DNA of 64,000 nt from Clostridia bacterium (GTDB lineage Bacteria > Bacillota > Clostridia > Christensenellales > Aristaeellaceae), in NCBI GenBank assembly GCA_017524615.1, contig JAFXVJ010000013.1, positions 49,489-113,488 of the forward strand, given 5' to 3'. Positions within the stretch are counted from its first letter, which is position 1. Each line of letters starts with the position of its first letter. A program made the position numbers and the translations under genes. Under the pieces are notes generated by a model, which saw only the letters and a list, made by a program, of their open reading frames with translations, had not been told where the DNA came from and did not search any database. Positions 51,105-61,164 of this stretch are shown here, one piece after another.

Positions 51105-52640
51105 TTGCTGGCCCGGACCATGTGCTTTGCCCTTCAGGGCGTGGACGGACGCCCTGTGTGGGTGGAAACGGACGTGACCGGCGGCCTGGGCGGCTTTTCC
51201 ATGGTCGGATTGCCCGATGCGGCCGTCCGGGAAAGCCGGGACCGGGTCACCGGCGCCCTGCGCAACTCGGGCTTTGCCATGCCCGGCGGACGGGTGACCG
51301 TCAATCTGTCCCCCGCCGACCTGCGCAAAGAAGGCGCAGCCTTTGACCTGCCCATCGCCGTATCCATCATCGCTGCCAGCCGTCAGGCGTATCTGCCCCG
51401 GCTGGAAAGCACGCTGCTGATGGGTGAACTGTCCCTGGACGGTTCCCTGGCCTCGGTTCGCGGGGCGCTTTCCATGGTGATCGCCGCGCGGCAGGCCGGA
51501 TATGATTGCGTGGTGCTGCCATGGGATAACGGGCCGGAGGTGCAGTCCTTGACCGGCATGCTGATTTATCCCGCCCGGAATCTGGCCCAGGTGATCGCTC
51601 ATTTGAGCGGCAAGGAGCCCCTGACCGCGCAAATCCAAACAAACTACGAAGACAGCCTGTCCGACAGCTGTCCGGCGGTGGATATGGCCCTGGTAAAAGG
51701 TCAGCAGGGCGCCCGGCGCGCCCTGGAAATCGCCGCGGCAGGAGGACATAACCTGATCATGATCGGCGTGCCCGGCAGCGGCAAAACCATGCTGGCCCGG
51801 TGTCTGCCTGGCATTCTGCCCCGCATGACCTTTGAAGAGGCCTGCGAAACCACACGCATTCATTCCGTGGCAGGCTTGCTCAAGCCCGGCCAGGGATTAA
51901 TGACCGAACGACCCTTCCGCACGCCCCATCACGCTGTATCCGCTCCCGCCCTGGTGGGCGGCGGCACGGATGCGCGTCCCGGGGAAATCTCCCTGGCGCA
52001 CAACGGCGTTTTGTTTTTGGATGAATTGCCCGAATACGCGCCGAACGTGCTGGAAGCCCTTCGTCAGCCCCTGGAGGACGGCGTCGCCACCATTTCCCGG
52101 GTACGCGCACGCGCGCAGTATCTGGCGCGGTGCATGCTGGTAGCGGGTATGAACCCCTGTCCGTGCGGCTATTATGGCAGCCGCATCCGCCCTTGCACCT
52201 GCGGTCAGATTGCCATCCGGCGGTACCTGAGCCACATTTCCGGCCCACTTTTGGATCGGATCGACCTGCAGGTGGAGGTTGACGCGGTACCCGTCAGCGA
52301 AATCACCCAGTCCGCCCCGGCGGAGGATTCCGCCACTGTGCGCGCCCGGGTGCAAGCCGCGCGCGCAAAGCAATTGAAGCGCCTGGCCAAATCGGGCATG
52401 CACTGCAACGCCGAAATGGACGGGGCGGCGCTCAAAGAAATGTGTCCGCTCTCCCCCGCCTCCCAGGCCATCCTGACCCAGGCCGTGGAGAAAATGGGCA
52501 TGAGCATGCGGGCTTATACCCGCATCATCAAGGTGGCCCGCACCATCGCCGATCTTGCGGGCGAAAAGGATATCCAGCCATCTCACATTGCCGAGGCCAT
52601 TCAATACCGGGCCCTGGACAGCAAATACTGGGGAGCGTGA
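51105..52640 (+). CDS. comM: YifB/ComM family Mg-chelatase-like AAA+ ATPase
   Basis: 511 residues starting with TTG at 51105, eight bases after GGGAGGTGG (an upstream TTG at 51084 is too early for this site). N-terminal Lon-protease-like domain (GLPDAAVRESRDRV), Walker A GVPGSGKTM near 220, Walker B FLDELPEY, and the C-terminal zinc motif NPCPCGYYG ... PCTCG. ComM is a branch-migration helicase in natural transformation. Next to dprA, which acts in the same process. Confidence 0.92.
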   Translation: MLARTMCFALQGVDGRPVWVETDVTGGLGGFSMVGLPDAAVRESRDRVTGALRNSGFAMPGGRVTVNLSPADLRKEGAAFDLPIAVSIIAASRQAYLPRLESTLLMGELSLDGSLASVRGALSMVIAARQAGYDCVVLPWDNGPEVQSLTGMLIYPARNLAQVIAHLSGKEPLTAQIQTNYEDSLSDSCPAVDMALVKGQQGARRALEIAAAGGHNLIMIGVPGSGKTMLARCLPGILPRMTFEEACETTRIHSVAGLLKPGQGLMTERPFRTPHHAVSAPALVGGGTDARPGEISLAHNGVLFLDELPEYAPNVLEALRQPLEDGVATISRVRARAQYLARCMLVAGMNPCPCGYYGSRIRPCTCGQIAIRRYLSHISGPLLDRIDLQVEVDAVPVSEITQSAPAEDSATVRARVQAARAKQLKRLAKSGMHCNAEMDGAALKEMCPLSPASQAILTQAVEKMGMSMRAYTRIIKVARTIADLAGEKDIQPSHIAEAIQYRALDSKYWGA

Positions 52641-52644
52641 CGCT

Positions 52645-53733
52645 ATGGATTTGACCAAAGAGCAATTGGCCCGGATCTGGCTGCAGTGCGCTCCCATGGC
52701 TGTGTGGAACAAGCTCCGGGAGTGGCAGGAGCATTTGGGCGGCCCCGAGCAATTGTGGGATGTATTTTCTCCGGATTTTCATTCCATGCTGGGCGACCAG
52801 GTGTTTTCCCAGATGGCGGATATGCGTGCGAACCGGTGCCGGGATGTGCTGTATCAATTAGACGCATTGGGCGCAAAGCCCCTGTTCTTCGGCAGCGGCG
52901 ATTATCCCGCCGTTCTGTCCACCATTGAGAATCCGCCGGACGTGCTGTTCTGCCGGGGTACGCTGTCAGGGCCGGACACGCCTGCCGTGGCCATCGTGGG
53001 CTCCCGCAGCGCCACGCGGTACGGCATGGCCCAAGCCCGCAGAATCGCCAGGGATCTGGCAGCTCAGGGCGTGGTCATCGTCAGCGGTCTGGCCCGGGGC
53101 ATTGATTCCGCGGCGCACCTGGGCGCTCTGGACGCCGGCGGAAAAACGGTGGCGGTGCTGGGCAGCGGCATCGGCGTGATTTATCCTCAGGAGCATAAGG
53201 ATCTTGCCCGCGCCATTGTGGATCACGGCGGCGCCATCGTGTCCGAGCTTTCCCCGGACGCCCAGCCGCTTCCCTATCATTTCCCCGTGCGAAACCGGAT
53301 CATTTCCGGCCTGAGCGACGCCGTGCTGCTGATCGAAGCCCGGCTGAAAAGCGGCACCCACACCACCATCCAGGACGCGCTGGATCAGGGCAGGGAAGTA
53401 TTCGCCCTACCTGGGAATGTGGACGCGCCGGGCAGCGAGCTGCCGCTCAAGCTGCTCAAGGAGGGTGCGCACTTGTGCACATGCGCAGACGATATCCTGG
53501 CGGAAATGAACTGGCACGCCAGGCCGCCGGAGCAGGGATCCTTCCTTTCTGACGAGGAAGATGAGGACGATCCCATTTTACGCGCCCTGGCCCTGGAAGA
53601 AAAAACACTGGAAGAACTGATTGCCGAAACCGGCATGCCGGTCAACGAACTGAGTACCCAATTGACGCTGTTGGAAATCAGCGGAAAAATAGAACGCCGC
53701 GCCGGACGAGCCTATGCCCGGGTCCGGAGCTGA
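52645..53733 (+). CDS. dprA: DNA-processing protein DprA
   Basis: Loads RecA on incoming single-stranded DNA during transformation. Start 52645 has GGGAG upstream; 362 residues. The Rossmann core has VGSRSATRYG near 118, SGLARGIDSAAH, AVLGSGIGVIYP and ALPGNVDAPGS; a winged-helix C-terminus follows residue 300. The usual N.LI..GA motif after PG is altered to LPLKLLKEGA. comM and dprA suggest competence, although no other com gene is in the window. Confidence 0.93.
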   Translation: MDLTKEQLARIWLQCAPMAVWNKLREWQEHLGGPEQLWDVFSPDFHSMLGDQVFSQMADMRANRCRDVLYQLDALGAKPLFFGSGDYPAVLSTIENPPDVLFCRGTLSGPDTPAVAIVGSRSATRYGMAQARRIARDLAAQGVVIVSGLARGIDSAAHLGALDAGGKTVAVLGSGIGVIYPQEHKDLARAIVDHGGAIVSELSPDAQPLPYHFPVRNRIISGLSDAVLLIEARLKSGTHTTIQDALDQGREVFALPGNVDAPGSELPLKLLKEGAHLCTCADDILAEMNWHARPPEQGSFLSDEEDEDDPILRALALEEKTLEELIAETGMPVNELSTQLTLLEISGKIERRAGRAYARVRS

Positions 53734-53757
53734 GCATGAATTGTGGAGGAAACCAAC

Positions 53758-54834
53758 GTGGCAGCTGCATCGAAACTGATTATTGTGGAATCTCCCGCCA
53801 AGGCCCGCACCATCGCTAAATTCCTGGGAAGAGGCTACAAGGTGGAGGCATCCCAGGGGCACATCCGCGATTTGCCCAAATCCCAGCTGGGGGTGGATGT
53901 TTCCCATGATTTTGCCATGAAATACATCACCATTCACGGCCGGGGCAAAATCCTGACCAAGATCCGCAAGGAAGCCAAAAACGCTTCGAAAATCTATCTG
54001 GCCACCGACCCTGACCGCGAAGGTGAGGCCATTTCCTGGCACCTGGCCCAAACCCTGGGGATGGATGTGAACGCTCCCTGCCGCATCGAATTTCACGAAA
54101 TCACGCAAAAGGCGGTGCAAAACGCCCTGGCCCATCCCCGTGCCATCGACCTGAACCGGGTGGACGCCCAGCAGGCCCGCCGGGCCTTGGACCGGCTGGT
54201 GGGCTATAAAATCAGCCCGCTTTTGTGGGCCAAGGTGAAAAAGGGCCTAAGCGCCGGCCGCGTGCAATCGGTAGCCACACGGCTGGTGGTGGACAGGGAA
54301 CAGGACATTGAGGATTTCATTCCCGAGGAATACTGGGATATCACCGCCAACGCCCTGCTGCCCAGCGCCCGGGGCAGAAAAACCACCTTTTCCCTGCGGC
54401 TGAATACCCTGGACGATCAGAAAGCCGAGCTGCACAACGAGCAGGAGGCCAATGCCGCCTATCAACGGGTGGAAAACGCGCGCTTCGCCGTGTACGGCAT
54501 CAAGCGGGGCGAAAAAAAGAAGGTGCCCGCTCCTCCCTTCACCACGTCTTCCCTGCAGCAGGAAGCGGGACGCAAACTGAATTTCACCACGCAGAAAACC
54601 ATGCAGGTGGTGCAGCAGCTCTATGAGGGCGTGGATCTGGAGGGCGAAGGCACCCAGGGTATCGTGACCTACATCCGTACGGACAGCGTGCGGGTGTCTC
54701 AGGAAGCGCTGGATGCGGTGCGCGCCTATATCCCCCAGCGGTACGGCGCTGAGTACCTGCCCGAAACGCCCAACGAATTTAAGGGCCGCCGCAATGCCCA
54801 GGATGCCCACGAGGCTATCCGCCCCACAATGTGA
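53758..54834 (+). CDS. topA: DNA topoisomerase I, N-terminal part (frameshifted)
   Basis: Relaxes negatively supercoiled DNA. Start GTG at 53758 is seven bases after GGAGGA. The 358 residues have the TOPRIM domain (LIIVESPAKARTIAKFLG, DPDREGEAISWHL), GLSAGRVQSVATRLVV, and the catalytic tyrosine in GIVTYIRTDS. The frame stops at [12 protein letters not shown], where the family continues IRPTDVNRTP. ACAATGTGAACC needs one extra base (ACA-GAT-GTG-AAC) to keep the frame, so a single G is missing at 54828/54829. The rest is the next entry. Confidence 0.93.
   Translation: MAAASKLIIVESPAKARTIAKFLGRGYKVEASQGHIRDLPKSQLGVDVSHDFAMKYITIHGRGKILTKIRKEAKNASKIYLATDPDREGEAISWHLAQTLGMDVNAPCRIEFHEITQKAVQNALAHPRAIDLNRVDAQQARRALDRLVGYKISPLLWAKVKKGLSAGRVQSVATRLVVDREQDIEDFIPEEYWDITANALLPSARGRKTTFSLRLNTLDDQKAELHNEQEANAAYQRVENARFAVYGIKRGEKKKVPAPPFTTSSLQQEAGRKLNFTTQKTMQVVQQLYEGVDLEGEGTQGIVTYIRTDSVRVSQEALDAVRAYIPQRYGAEYLPETPNEFKGRRNAQDAHEAIRPTM
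54822..54834 (+). other. topA: Frameshift site in topA (one-base deletion)
   Basis: CCCACAATGTGA reads Pro-Thr-Met-stop. Adding one G after ACA restores Pro-Thr-Asp-Val-Asn, the conserved family sequence, and joins the two halves into 707 residues. No slippery heptamer or homopolymer at the site. Confidence 0.88.
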
Positions 54835-55880
54835 ACCGTACGCCGGATTCCATCAAATCGTCTCTGACCAAGGAGCAATTCCAGCTGTACCGCCTGATTT
54901 ATTCCCGCTTCCTGGCCAGCCAAATGAACCCCGCCATCTACGATACCATGACCATGGATGTGGCGGGCGACGGCGTGGGCCTGCGCTTCTATGGGGAGCA
55001 CAAGCGCTTCGCCGGGTTTACCAGCGTGTATGAGGAAAGCACCGATGACGCGCCGGAGGCTGCGGAATCCACGCTGCCCCAGTTCGAGGAAGGCGCGCCG
55101 GTGATCATTGAATCGGTCTCCAGCCAGCAGCATTTCACCCAGCCCCCCGCCCGCTACACCGAGGCCAGCCTGGTAAAAACGCTGGAAGAAAAGGGCATCG
55201 GCCGTCCCTCCACCTACGCCCCCACCATCACCACCATCATCGCCCGGGGATATGTGATGCGGGAAAACAAGCGCCTGTTCCCCACGGAGCTGGGCCGCAC
55301 CATCAATTCCATGATGACCGAATTCTTCGGCCCGATCGTGGATACGGAATTCACCGCCGATCTGGAAGATAAACTGGACGGTGTGGAGGAAGGCCGGGTG
55401 GATTGGCATCAGGTGCTGCAGGATTTCTATCCTCCCTTTGAACAGATGCTGGAACACGCCGAGGACGTGATCGAAAAGGTGGAAATCAAGGATGAGCCCA
55501 GCGATGAAATCTGCGATAAATGCGGCGCCCAGATGGTGTATCGGGTGGGCCGCTTCGGCAAATTCCTGGCCTGTCCCAATTTCCCCGACTGCCGGAATAC
55601 CAAACCCATCCTGAATTATATAGACGCCAAATGCCCCCAGTGCGGCGGCCGGCTGCTGGAAAAAACCAGCCGGAAAAACCGGAAATTCTACGGCTGTGAG
55701 AATTATCCGGAATGCGATTTCGTGTCCTGGGAAATGCCGGTCAACGAACGTTGCGAAAAATGCGGCAGCTACATGACGCTGAAACGCTCCCGCAAGGGTG
55801 AAACCTGGCACCTGTGCAGCAATGAAACCTGCCGCCATCGGGTGGAGGTGAAGGCGGCGGACGTGGAGGAAGAAGAATGA
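54831..55880 (+). CDS. topA: DNA topoisomerase I, C-terminal part (frameshifted)
   Basis: 349 residues in the +2 frame relative to the first part, beginning [20 protein letters not shown], which directly continues the conserved topoisomerase I core. It includes [14 protein letters not shown] and three C-terminal zinc ribbons with four cysteines each (CDKC...CPNFPDC, CPQC...CENYPEC, CEKC...CSNETC). The GTG at its start has no ribosome site, so on its own it would not be made. Since the enzyme is normally needed, a sequencing or assembly error is as likely as a real mutation. Confidence 0.9.
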   Translation: MNRTPDSIKSSLTKEQFQLYRLIYSRFLASQMNPAIYDTMTMDVAGDGVGLRFYGEHKRFAGFTSVYEESTDDAPEAAESTLPQFEEGAPVIIESVSSQQHFTQPPARYTEASLVKTLEEKGIGRPSTYAPTITTIIARGYVMRENKRLFPTELGRTINSMMTEFFGPIVDTEFTADLEDKLDGVEEGRVDWHQVLQDFYPPFEQMLEHAEDVIEKVEIKDEPSDEICDKCGAQMVYRVGRFGKFLACPNFPDCRNTKPILNYIDAKCPQCGGRLLEKTSRKNRKFYGCENYPECDFVSWEMPVNERCEKCGSYMTLKRSRKGETWHLCSNETCRHRVEVKAADVEEEE

Positions 55881-57172
55881 GCGTCACGGTTGTAGGGGCC
55901 GGGCTGGCGGGCTGTGAGGCTGCATGGCAGCTGGTGAAACGGGGCGTGAAGGTCACCCTGGCCGAGCAAAAGCCCCGCTCCATGAGCCCTGCCCACCATT
56001 CTCCCCTGTTCGCCGAACTGGTGTGCTCCAATTCCCTGCGGTCCGATCGTCTGCAAAACGCCGTGGGGCTGCTGAAGGAAGAAATGCGACGCATGGATTC
56101 CCTGATCCTGGCGTCGGCCGACCGGGCGCGGGTGCCAGCCGGCGGCGCGCTGGCGGTAGACCGGGACACCTTTTCCGGTTACATCACCGAAACCCTGAAA
56201 AACCATCCGCTGCTGACGGTGCTGGAGGAGGAGGTTACCAGCGTTCCTGAGGGGCCCGCCATCATCGCAACCGGCCCTTTGACCTCAGATGCGCTGGCTC
56301 AGGCCATCTCCGCCATGCCGGAAGTGTCCACCCTGAATTTTTACGACGCCGCCGCGCCCATCGTGACGGCGGAATCCCTGGACATGAACCGGGTTTACCG
56401 CGCGTCCCGCTATGGACGGGGAGACGATTACCTGAACTGCCCCATGAACAGGGAGGAATACGACGCCTTTGTGGACGCCCTCCTGACAGCGGAAACCGCG
56501 CCTGTCCACGGCTTTGAGGAAAATAAGGTGTTCGAGGGATGCATGCCGGTGGAGTCGATGGCCCGGCGGGGCCGCATGGTGCTGGCGTTCGGGCCGCTCA
56601 AGCCCGTGGGCCTGCCCGATCCACGTACCGGGCGCGATCCCTACGCCGTGGTGCAGCTGCGCCAGGATGACGCGGCGGGTACGCTGTATAACCTGGTAGG
56701 CTTCCAAACCCGGCTGAAATTCCCGGAGCAAAAGCGGGTGTTCGGCCTCATCCCCGGGCTGGAAAACGCGGAATATGCAAGGTATGGCGTAATGCACCGG
56801 AATACCTTCCTGAACAGCCCGGGCCTGCTGGACAGCCATTACCAGATGATTGCCCGGCCCGGCCTGTATTTCGCCGGACAGATGACCGGCGTCGAGGGAT
56901 ATGTGGAAAGCGCCGCCAGCGGATTGGTGGCCGGTATCTGCGCCGCCATGCAGCAGCTGGGGAATCCCCTGCCCGATTTCCCCCGCACCACCGCCCTGGG
57001 CGCGCTTGCCCATTACGTGGCCGCCGATAACCGGAATTTCCAGCCCATGAACGTCACCTTCGGCATCATGGAGGGCTGGCCGGAAAAAGTGCGCGGCGGC
57101 AAGCAGGCACGGTATGAAAAAACCGCTCAGCGGGCTTTGGAAACCATTGACAGCATACGGGCAGCCCTGTGA
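55877..57172 (+). CDS. trmFO: Methylenetetrahydrofolate-tRNA-(uracil-5-)-methyltransferase
   Basis: FAD-dependent enzyme that makes m5U54 in tRNA with methylenetetrahydrofolate. 431 residues with [13 protein letters not shown] at the N-terminus, [33 protein letters not shown] and [21 protein letters not shown] overlap with topA; adjacent to topA in most Firmicutes. Confidence 0.96.
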   Translation: MSVTVVGAGLAGCEAAWQLVKRGVKVTLAEQKPRSMSPAHHSPLFAELVCSNSLRSDRLQNAVGLLKEEMRRMDSLILASADRARVPAGGALAVDRDTFSGYITETLKNHPLLTVLEEEVTSVPEGPAIIATGPLTSDALAQAISAMPEVSTLNFYDAAAPIVTAESLDMNRVYRASRYGRGDDYLNCPMNREEYDAFVDALLTAETAPVHGFEENKVFEGCMPVESMARRGRMVLAFGPLKPVGLPDPRTGRDPYAVVQLRQDDAAGTLYNLVGFQTRLKFPEQKRVFGLIPGLENAEYARYGVMHRNTFLNSPGLLDSHYQMIARPGLYFAGQMTGVEGYVESAASGLVAGICAAMQQLGNPLPDFPRTTALGALAHYVAADNRNFQPMNVTFGIMEGWPEKVRGGKQARYEKTAQRALETIDSIRAAL

Positions 57173-57264
57173 ACATCGCTGTCGATGCGGTGTACCGTCG
57201 ATCCCGTCCATTCGCCGTCAGAAAGTGTTTTTTCACGGTTTTCCGTCGCTGACGCAGATTCCGC

Positions 57265-57293
57265 TTGCCAAGCGGGAAAAAATGTGATATGAT
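57265..57293 (+). promoter_or_regulatory. Promoter of the hslV-hslU-cmk-plsC operon
   Basis: TTGCCA (57265-57270), 17-base spacer, TATGAT (57288-57293) preceded by TGTGA (extended -10). About 40 bases before the hslV start. Confidence 0.8.
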
Positions 57294-57341
57294 GCTCAAT
57301 GGTCAAAGATAGACTAAATCCCACACTTGGAGGAAATACGT

Positions 57342-57875
57342 ATGAAAATGATGGGTACCACCATCTGCGCCGTCAAAAAGGACGGCAAAATCGCCGTGGC
57401 AGGAGACGGTCAGGTCACCATGGGCGAGCACACCATCTTTAAAGGCACAGCCAAAAAAGTACGCAGGATTTACAATGACTCCGTCGTCACCGGCTTTGCC
57501 GGCTCGGTAGCGGACGCCTTTTCCCTGTGCGAGCGTTTTGAGGATAAGCTGACCCAGTGCGGCGGCAATCTGGAGCGCGCGGCCGTGATGCTGGCCCAGG
57601 ACTGGCGCAGCGACAAGGGCATGCGCCAATTGGAGGCCATGCTGATTGTGGCGAACCGGGACAGCATGCTCATCGTTTCCGGGACCGGCGAGGTGATTGA
57701 TCCCGACGACGGCGTTGCCGCCATTGGCTCCGGCGGCAATTATGCCCTGGCCGCGGCGCGGGCCCTGGTGCAGAACACCGACCTGAGCGCCCGGGAAATC
57801 GCCGAAAAGGCGCTGCATATCGCCGCGTCCATCTGTGTGTATACCAATGACAATATCGTTGTGGAGGAGGTGTGA
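57342..57875 (+). CDS. hslV: ATP-dependent protease subunit HslV (ClpQ)
   Basis: Proteolytic core of the HslUV complex. Start 57342 is seven bases after GGAGGA; 177 residues. The N-terminus [16 protein letters not shown] places the catalytic threonine after a five-residue leader that must be removed, as in Thermotoga HslV, whereas in Escherichia coli only Met is removed. GDGQVTMGE and the [11 protein letters not shown] motif are conserved. Followed directly by hslU. Confidence 0.95.
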   Translation: MKMMGTTICAVKKDGKIAVAGDGQVTMGEHTIFKGTAKKVRRIYNDSVVTGFAGSVADAFSLCERFEDKLTQCGGNLERAAVMLAQDWRSDKGMRQLEAMLIVANRDSMLIVSGTGEVIDPDDGVAAIGSGGNYALAAARALVQNTDLSAREIAEKALHIAASICVYTNDNIVVEEV

Positions 57876-57877
57876 CC

Positions 57878-59278
57878 GTGGCTGATTTGAATAAGCTGCC
57901 AGGCAGCGCCCATGAACTGACTCCCCGTGAAGTGGTCCGGGAACTGGATCGCTACATCATCGGCCAGGATGAGGCAAAGCGTGCCGTGGCCATCGCCCTG
58001 CGCAACCGCTATCGCCGCAGCCAGCTGCCGGATAAAATGCGCCAGGAAATCTATCCCAAGAATATCCTCATGATCGGGCCCACCGGCGTGGGCAAAACCG
58101 AAATTGCCCGGCGACTGGCCAAGCTGGTCGACGCGCCCTTTATCAAGGTGGAAGCCACCAAATTCACGGAAGTGGGTTATGTGGGCCGGGACGTGGAATC
58201 CATCATCCGGGACCTGATGGAAAACGCGGTGCGCATGGTGAAGGAAGAGCATGTGGCCCGGGTGAAGACCCGTGCCCAGGTGCTGGCTGAAGATCGGCTG
58301 GTGTCCCTGCTTTTGCAGCCGCACAAGAAGCCATCCGGCGGCAATCCCCTGGATATCCTGCTGGGCCGCAGGCCTCCCGAGCCGGAGCAGACCGAGGAAG
58401 AAAAAACCGAAATCAGCCGAAAGCGCGGAGAACTATTGCAGCAGCTGCGCTCCGGCGCATTGGAAGATCACGAACTGGAAGTGGAAGTGGATGAGCCCAT
58501 GCCCCAATTGGAGGTGGGCGGCGCTTCCATCAATATCGGCGATATGATGGGCGGCATGATGCCAAAGCGCAAGAAGCTGCGGCACGTGAAGGTCAAGGAA
58601 GCCAGGGAGATCCTGACAAACGAGGAAAGCCAGAAGCTGATTGATGAAGACGCGGTCAAGGATGAGGCACTGCGCCGGTGCGAGCAGAGCGGCATCGTGT
58701 TTCTGGATGAGATCGACAAAATCGCCGGTCGGGGCAGCAGCGGCCACGGCCCGGATGTGAGCCGCGAGGGCGTACAGCGCGATATCCTGCCCATCGTGGA
58801 AGGCTCCACCGTCAACACCAAATACGGCCCCGTCCGTACGGATTTCATGCTGTTCATCGGCGCGGGCGCCTTCCACGTGGCCAAGGTGACCGATCTGATC
58901 CCCGAATTGCAGGGCAGATTCCCGGTGCATGTCCATTTGAAATCCCTGACGCAGGAAGATTTCGTGGCGATTCTGACCCAAACGGATAACGCCATCACGC
59001 GGCAGTATGCCGCCCTGCTGGAAGTAGATAAGGTCCATTTGACCTTTGACGACGACGCTCTCAGCGAGATTGCCCGCATCGCCATGCTCAGCAATGAGGC
59101 CGGCGAAGATATCGGCGCCCGGCGGCTGCACGCGGTGTTTGAGGAACTGCTGGAGGATGTCAGCTTTAACGCCGGCGGCGACAGCATGCCGGACGTGTAC
59201 CTCACCATCACCGCCGATTACGTGAAGGAGCATTTGAAGGCCGCCAAGGAACTGGATATGCGGCGCTACATTCTGTGA
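57878..59278 (+). CDS. hslU: ATP-dependent protease ATPase subunit HslU (ClpY)
   Basis: AAA+ unfoldase that feeds HslV. GTG 57878 is seven bases after GGAGG; another GTG at 57872 overlaps the hslV stop but is too close to the site. 466 residues: [17 protein letters not shown], Walker [10 protein letters not shown] near 66, pore loop GYVGRDVES, an inserted I-domain (about 110-240) and Walker B VFLDEID near 276. The C-terminal tail DMRRYIL docks into HslV. CodY, which follows in Bacillus, is absent here. Confidence 0.95.
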   Translation: MADLNKLPGSAHELTPREVVRELDRYIIGQDEAKRAVAIALRNRYRRSQLPDKMRQEIYPKNILMIGPTGVGKTEIARRLAKLVDAPFIKVEATKFTEVGYVGRDVESIIRDLMENAVRMVKEEHVARVKTRAQVLAEDRLVSLLLQPHKKPSGGNPLDILLGRRPPEPEQTEEEKTEISRKRGELLQQLRSGALEDHELEVEVDEPMPQLEVGGASINIGDMMGGMMPKRKKLRHVKVKEAREILTNEESQKLIDEDAVKDEALRRCEQSGIVFLDEIDKIAGRGSSGHGPDVSREGVQRDILPIVEGSTVNTKYGPVRTDFMLFIGAGAFHVAKVTDLIPELQGRFPVHVHLKSLTQEDFVAILTQTDNAITRQYAALLEVDKVHLTFDDDALSEIARIAMLSNEAGEDIGARRLHAVFEELLEDVSFNAGGDSMPDVYLTITADYVKEHLKAAKELDMRRYIL

Positions 59279-59307
59279 TCCCATCAGCAAAAAAGGAGGT
59301 CTCCCCT

Positions 59308-59979
59308 ATGCCGCTGACCGTTGCCATTGACGGGCCCGTGGGCGCGGGCAAATCCACCATTTCAGATCAGGTGGCTCGGCGTTTGGGCATCCTGCATCTG
59401 GACACCGGCGCTATGTACCGGGCCGTGGGGCTGTACTGCATAGAAAACAATGTGGACATTCAGGACGCGGACGCCGTTTCCGCCCTCTGCACAGCGCAGA
59501 AAGCGAAGGTGGACGTGCGGTATCAGGACAGCGCGCAGCGCACCCTGCTGAACGGACGGGACGTGACGCCCCTGATCCGCAGCCAGGAGGTTGGCCAAGC
59601 GGCTTCTGCGGTATCCAGGTATCCGCTGGTACGGAAAATGCTGGTTCAGCGTCAGCAGGAAATGGCGCAAAGCCAGCCCATGCTGCTGGATGGCCGGGAC
59701 ATCGGGACGGTGGTGCTGCCCCATGCGACGGTGAAAATTTACCTCACCGCTTCGGCAGAGGCGCGGGCGCGCCGCCGCATGCTGCAGCTGCGGGATAAGG
59801 GCGACCAAACCCCCTTTGAGCAGGTTTTGGAGGAGGTTAACGCCCGGGACTGGCAGGATACGCATCGGGAAGCCGATCCGCTGCGTCAGGCAGAGGATGC
59901 TGTTTTGGTGGACTCCTCCGAACTCTCCTTTGAAGAAACAGTCCAGGCCATCCTGAGCATTGTGGAGGCAAAGCAATGA
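59308..59979 (+). CDS. cmk: Cytidylate kinase
   Basis: Phosphorylates CMP and dCMP. Start MPLTVAIDGP at 59308 behind AAAGGAGGT; 223 residues with GPVGAGKST near 8, LDTGAMYRA, LDGRDIGTVV and the CMP-binding READPLRQAEDA. ATGA overlap with plsC, a common pairing. Confidence 0.95.
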   Translation: MPLTVAIDGPVGAGKSTISDQVARRLGILHLDTGAMYRAVGLYCIENNVDIQDADAVSALCTAQKAKVDVRYQDSAQRTLLNGRDVTPLIRSQEVGQAASAVSRYPLVRKMLVQRQQEMAQSQPMLLDGRDIGTVVLPHATVKIYLTASAEARARRRMLQLRDKGDQTPFEQVLEEVNARDWQDTHREADPLRQAEDAVLVDSSELSFEETVQAILSIVEAKQ

Positions 59980-60617
59980 ACGCAGAAATCCCGGCGGCAG
60001 CGCCCAAAAAAGAGCGCACCTTTGTGTATTCTCTGGCCCGCGCCCTGTCCTTCCTGGGCGGTCACACGATTTTTCCGGTGCGCTACCATCACACGGAAAA
60101 TTTCGATCTGAAAGCGCCCTATATCCTCATTGCCAATCATCAAAGCTGGCTGGATCCGCTGATCGTAGCCAAGCCCTGCAAGCAATATGAAATCCGCTTT
60201 GTGGGCAAAAAGGAATTGAATAAAAACAAATTGATCGCCAAGGTGCTTTCCAAGCTGCACATGATCACCGTGGATCGCCACAATACCGACCTGAACGCCA
60301 TGCGCCAGTGCACCAAGGTGCTGCGGGAGGGGCATGTGCTGGGCATCTTCCCTGAAGGCACCCGGCATCAAAAGGACCTGATGGCGGAGGTGGAAACCGG
60401 CACAGCCCTGCTGGCCCTCCGGGCCAAAGTGCCCCTGCTGCCGGTATACGTGCAGCACAAGCCCCGGTTCCTGCGCATGAATCACGTGTACATCGGCGAG
60501 CCGATGGATATATCCGATCTCTGCGCCCAGGGATTTGACGCCCAGGTGGCCGAGCAATTGACCCATCGTATCCGCAATACCTTCCTGCAAATGCGCGAGG
60601 ACAGCAGGAAAAAATGA
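59976..60617 (+). CDS. plsC: 1-acyl-sn-glycerol-3-phosphate acyltransferase
   Basis: Adds the second acyl chain in phosphatidic acid synthesis at the membrane. 213 residues with NHQSWLD (the HX4D motif) near 53, FVGKKEL, and FPEGTR near 124. Overlaps the cmk stop. Confidence 0.92.
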   Translation: MNAEIPAAAPKKERTFVYSLARALSFLGGHTIFPVRYHHTENFDLKAPYILIANHQSWLDPLIVAKPCKQYEIRFVGKKELNKNKLIAKVLSKLHMITVDRHNTDLNAMRQCTKVLREGHVLGIFPEGTRHQKDLMAEVETGTALLALRAKVPLLPVYVQHKPRFLRMNHVYIGEPMDISDLCAQGFDAQVAEQLTHRIRNTFLQMREDSRKK

Positions 60618-60628
60618 ATGGAGGCCCT

Positions 60629-61102
60629 ATGCCGAAAGTCAGACCCGCCATGGAAAAGGACATCCCCGCCATCATGGATCTGCTCATGCAGGTGGATATG
60701 GTGCATCATCAGGCACGCCCTGATCTGTTCAAGGGCTTTGCCACCAAGTATACGCCGGACGAATTGCGCACGATCCTGTCGGACGCGCTGCGGCCCGTCT
60801 TTGTCTGCGTGGATGAAGAGGATCAGGTGCTGGGCCACGCCTTCTGCATCTTCCGCCAATGGACGGATCATCCCGTGCTGACCGACGTAGAATCCCTGTA
60901 CATTGATGACCTTTGCGTCCACGAGGCCTATCGCGGGCAGCATATCGGCTCCCTGCTATTCAGCCACATCCGTTCATTCGCCCGGCAATCCGGCTGCTAT
61001 AACATCACCCTCAACGTATGGGCGCAGAACGAAAACGCGCTGGCATTCTATCGGCAGATGGGGCTGATCCCCCAGAAAATCGTGATGGAAACGATCCTGT
61101 AG
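60629..61102 (+). CDS. GNAT-family N-acetyltransferase
   Basis: 157 residues. Start 60629 (MPKVRPAMEKDI) has GGAGG just upstream; an ATG at 60614 overlapping the plsC stop is the alternative. Acetyl-CoA motif VHEAYRGQHIGSLLF, and NVWAQNENALAFYRQMGL at the C-terminal signature. Last gene of the operon. The substrate is not predictable. Confidence 0.88.
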   Translation: MPKVRPAMEKDIPAIMDLLMQVDMVHHQARPDLFKGFATKYTPDELRTILSDALRPVFVCVDEEDQVLGHAFCIFRQWTDHPVLTDVESLYIDDLCVHEAYRGQHIGSLLFSHIRSFARQSGCYNITLNVWAQNENALAFYRQMGLIPQKIVMETIL

Positions 61103-61164
61103 CCTTCCGTGACCGGCTTGTTATGCTTCGTTTGATGCGCAGGCCATTGACGGCGACGACGGTC

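Noticed and set aside
49263-51863. 866-codon open frame opposite the giant glycosyltransferase and comM
   Set aside because: Spans two intact plus-strand genes and has no plausible start signal or domain.
54822-54834. Programmed ribosomal frameshift in topA
   Set aside because: No slippery heptamer, no internal Shine-Dalgarno at the right distance and no known precedent in this family; a plain deletion explains the data.
57173-57264. Terminator after trmFO
   Set aside because: CGTCAG/CTGACG arms can pair, but there is no T run after the stem.
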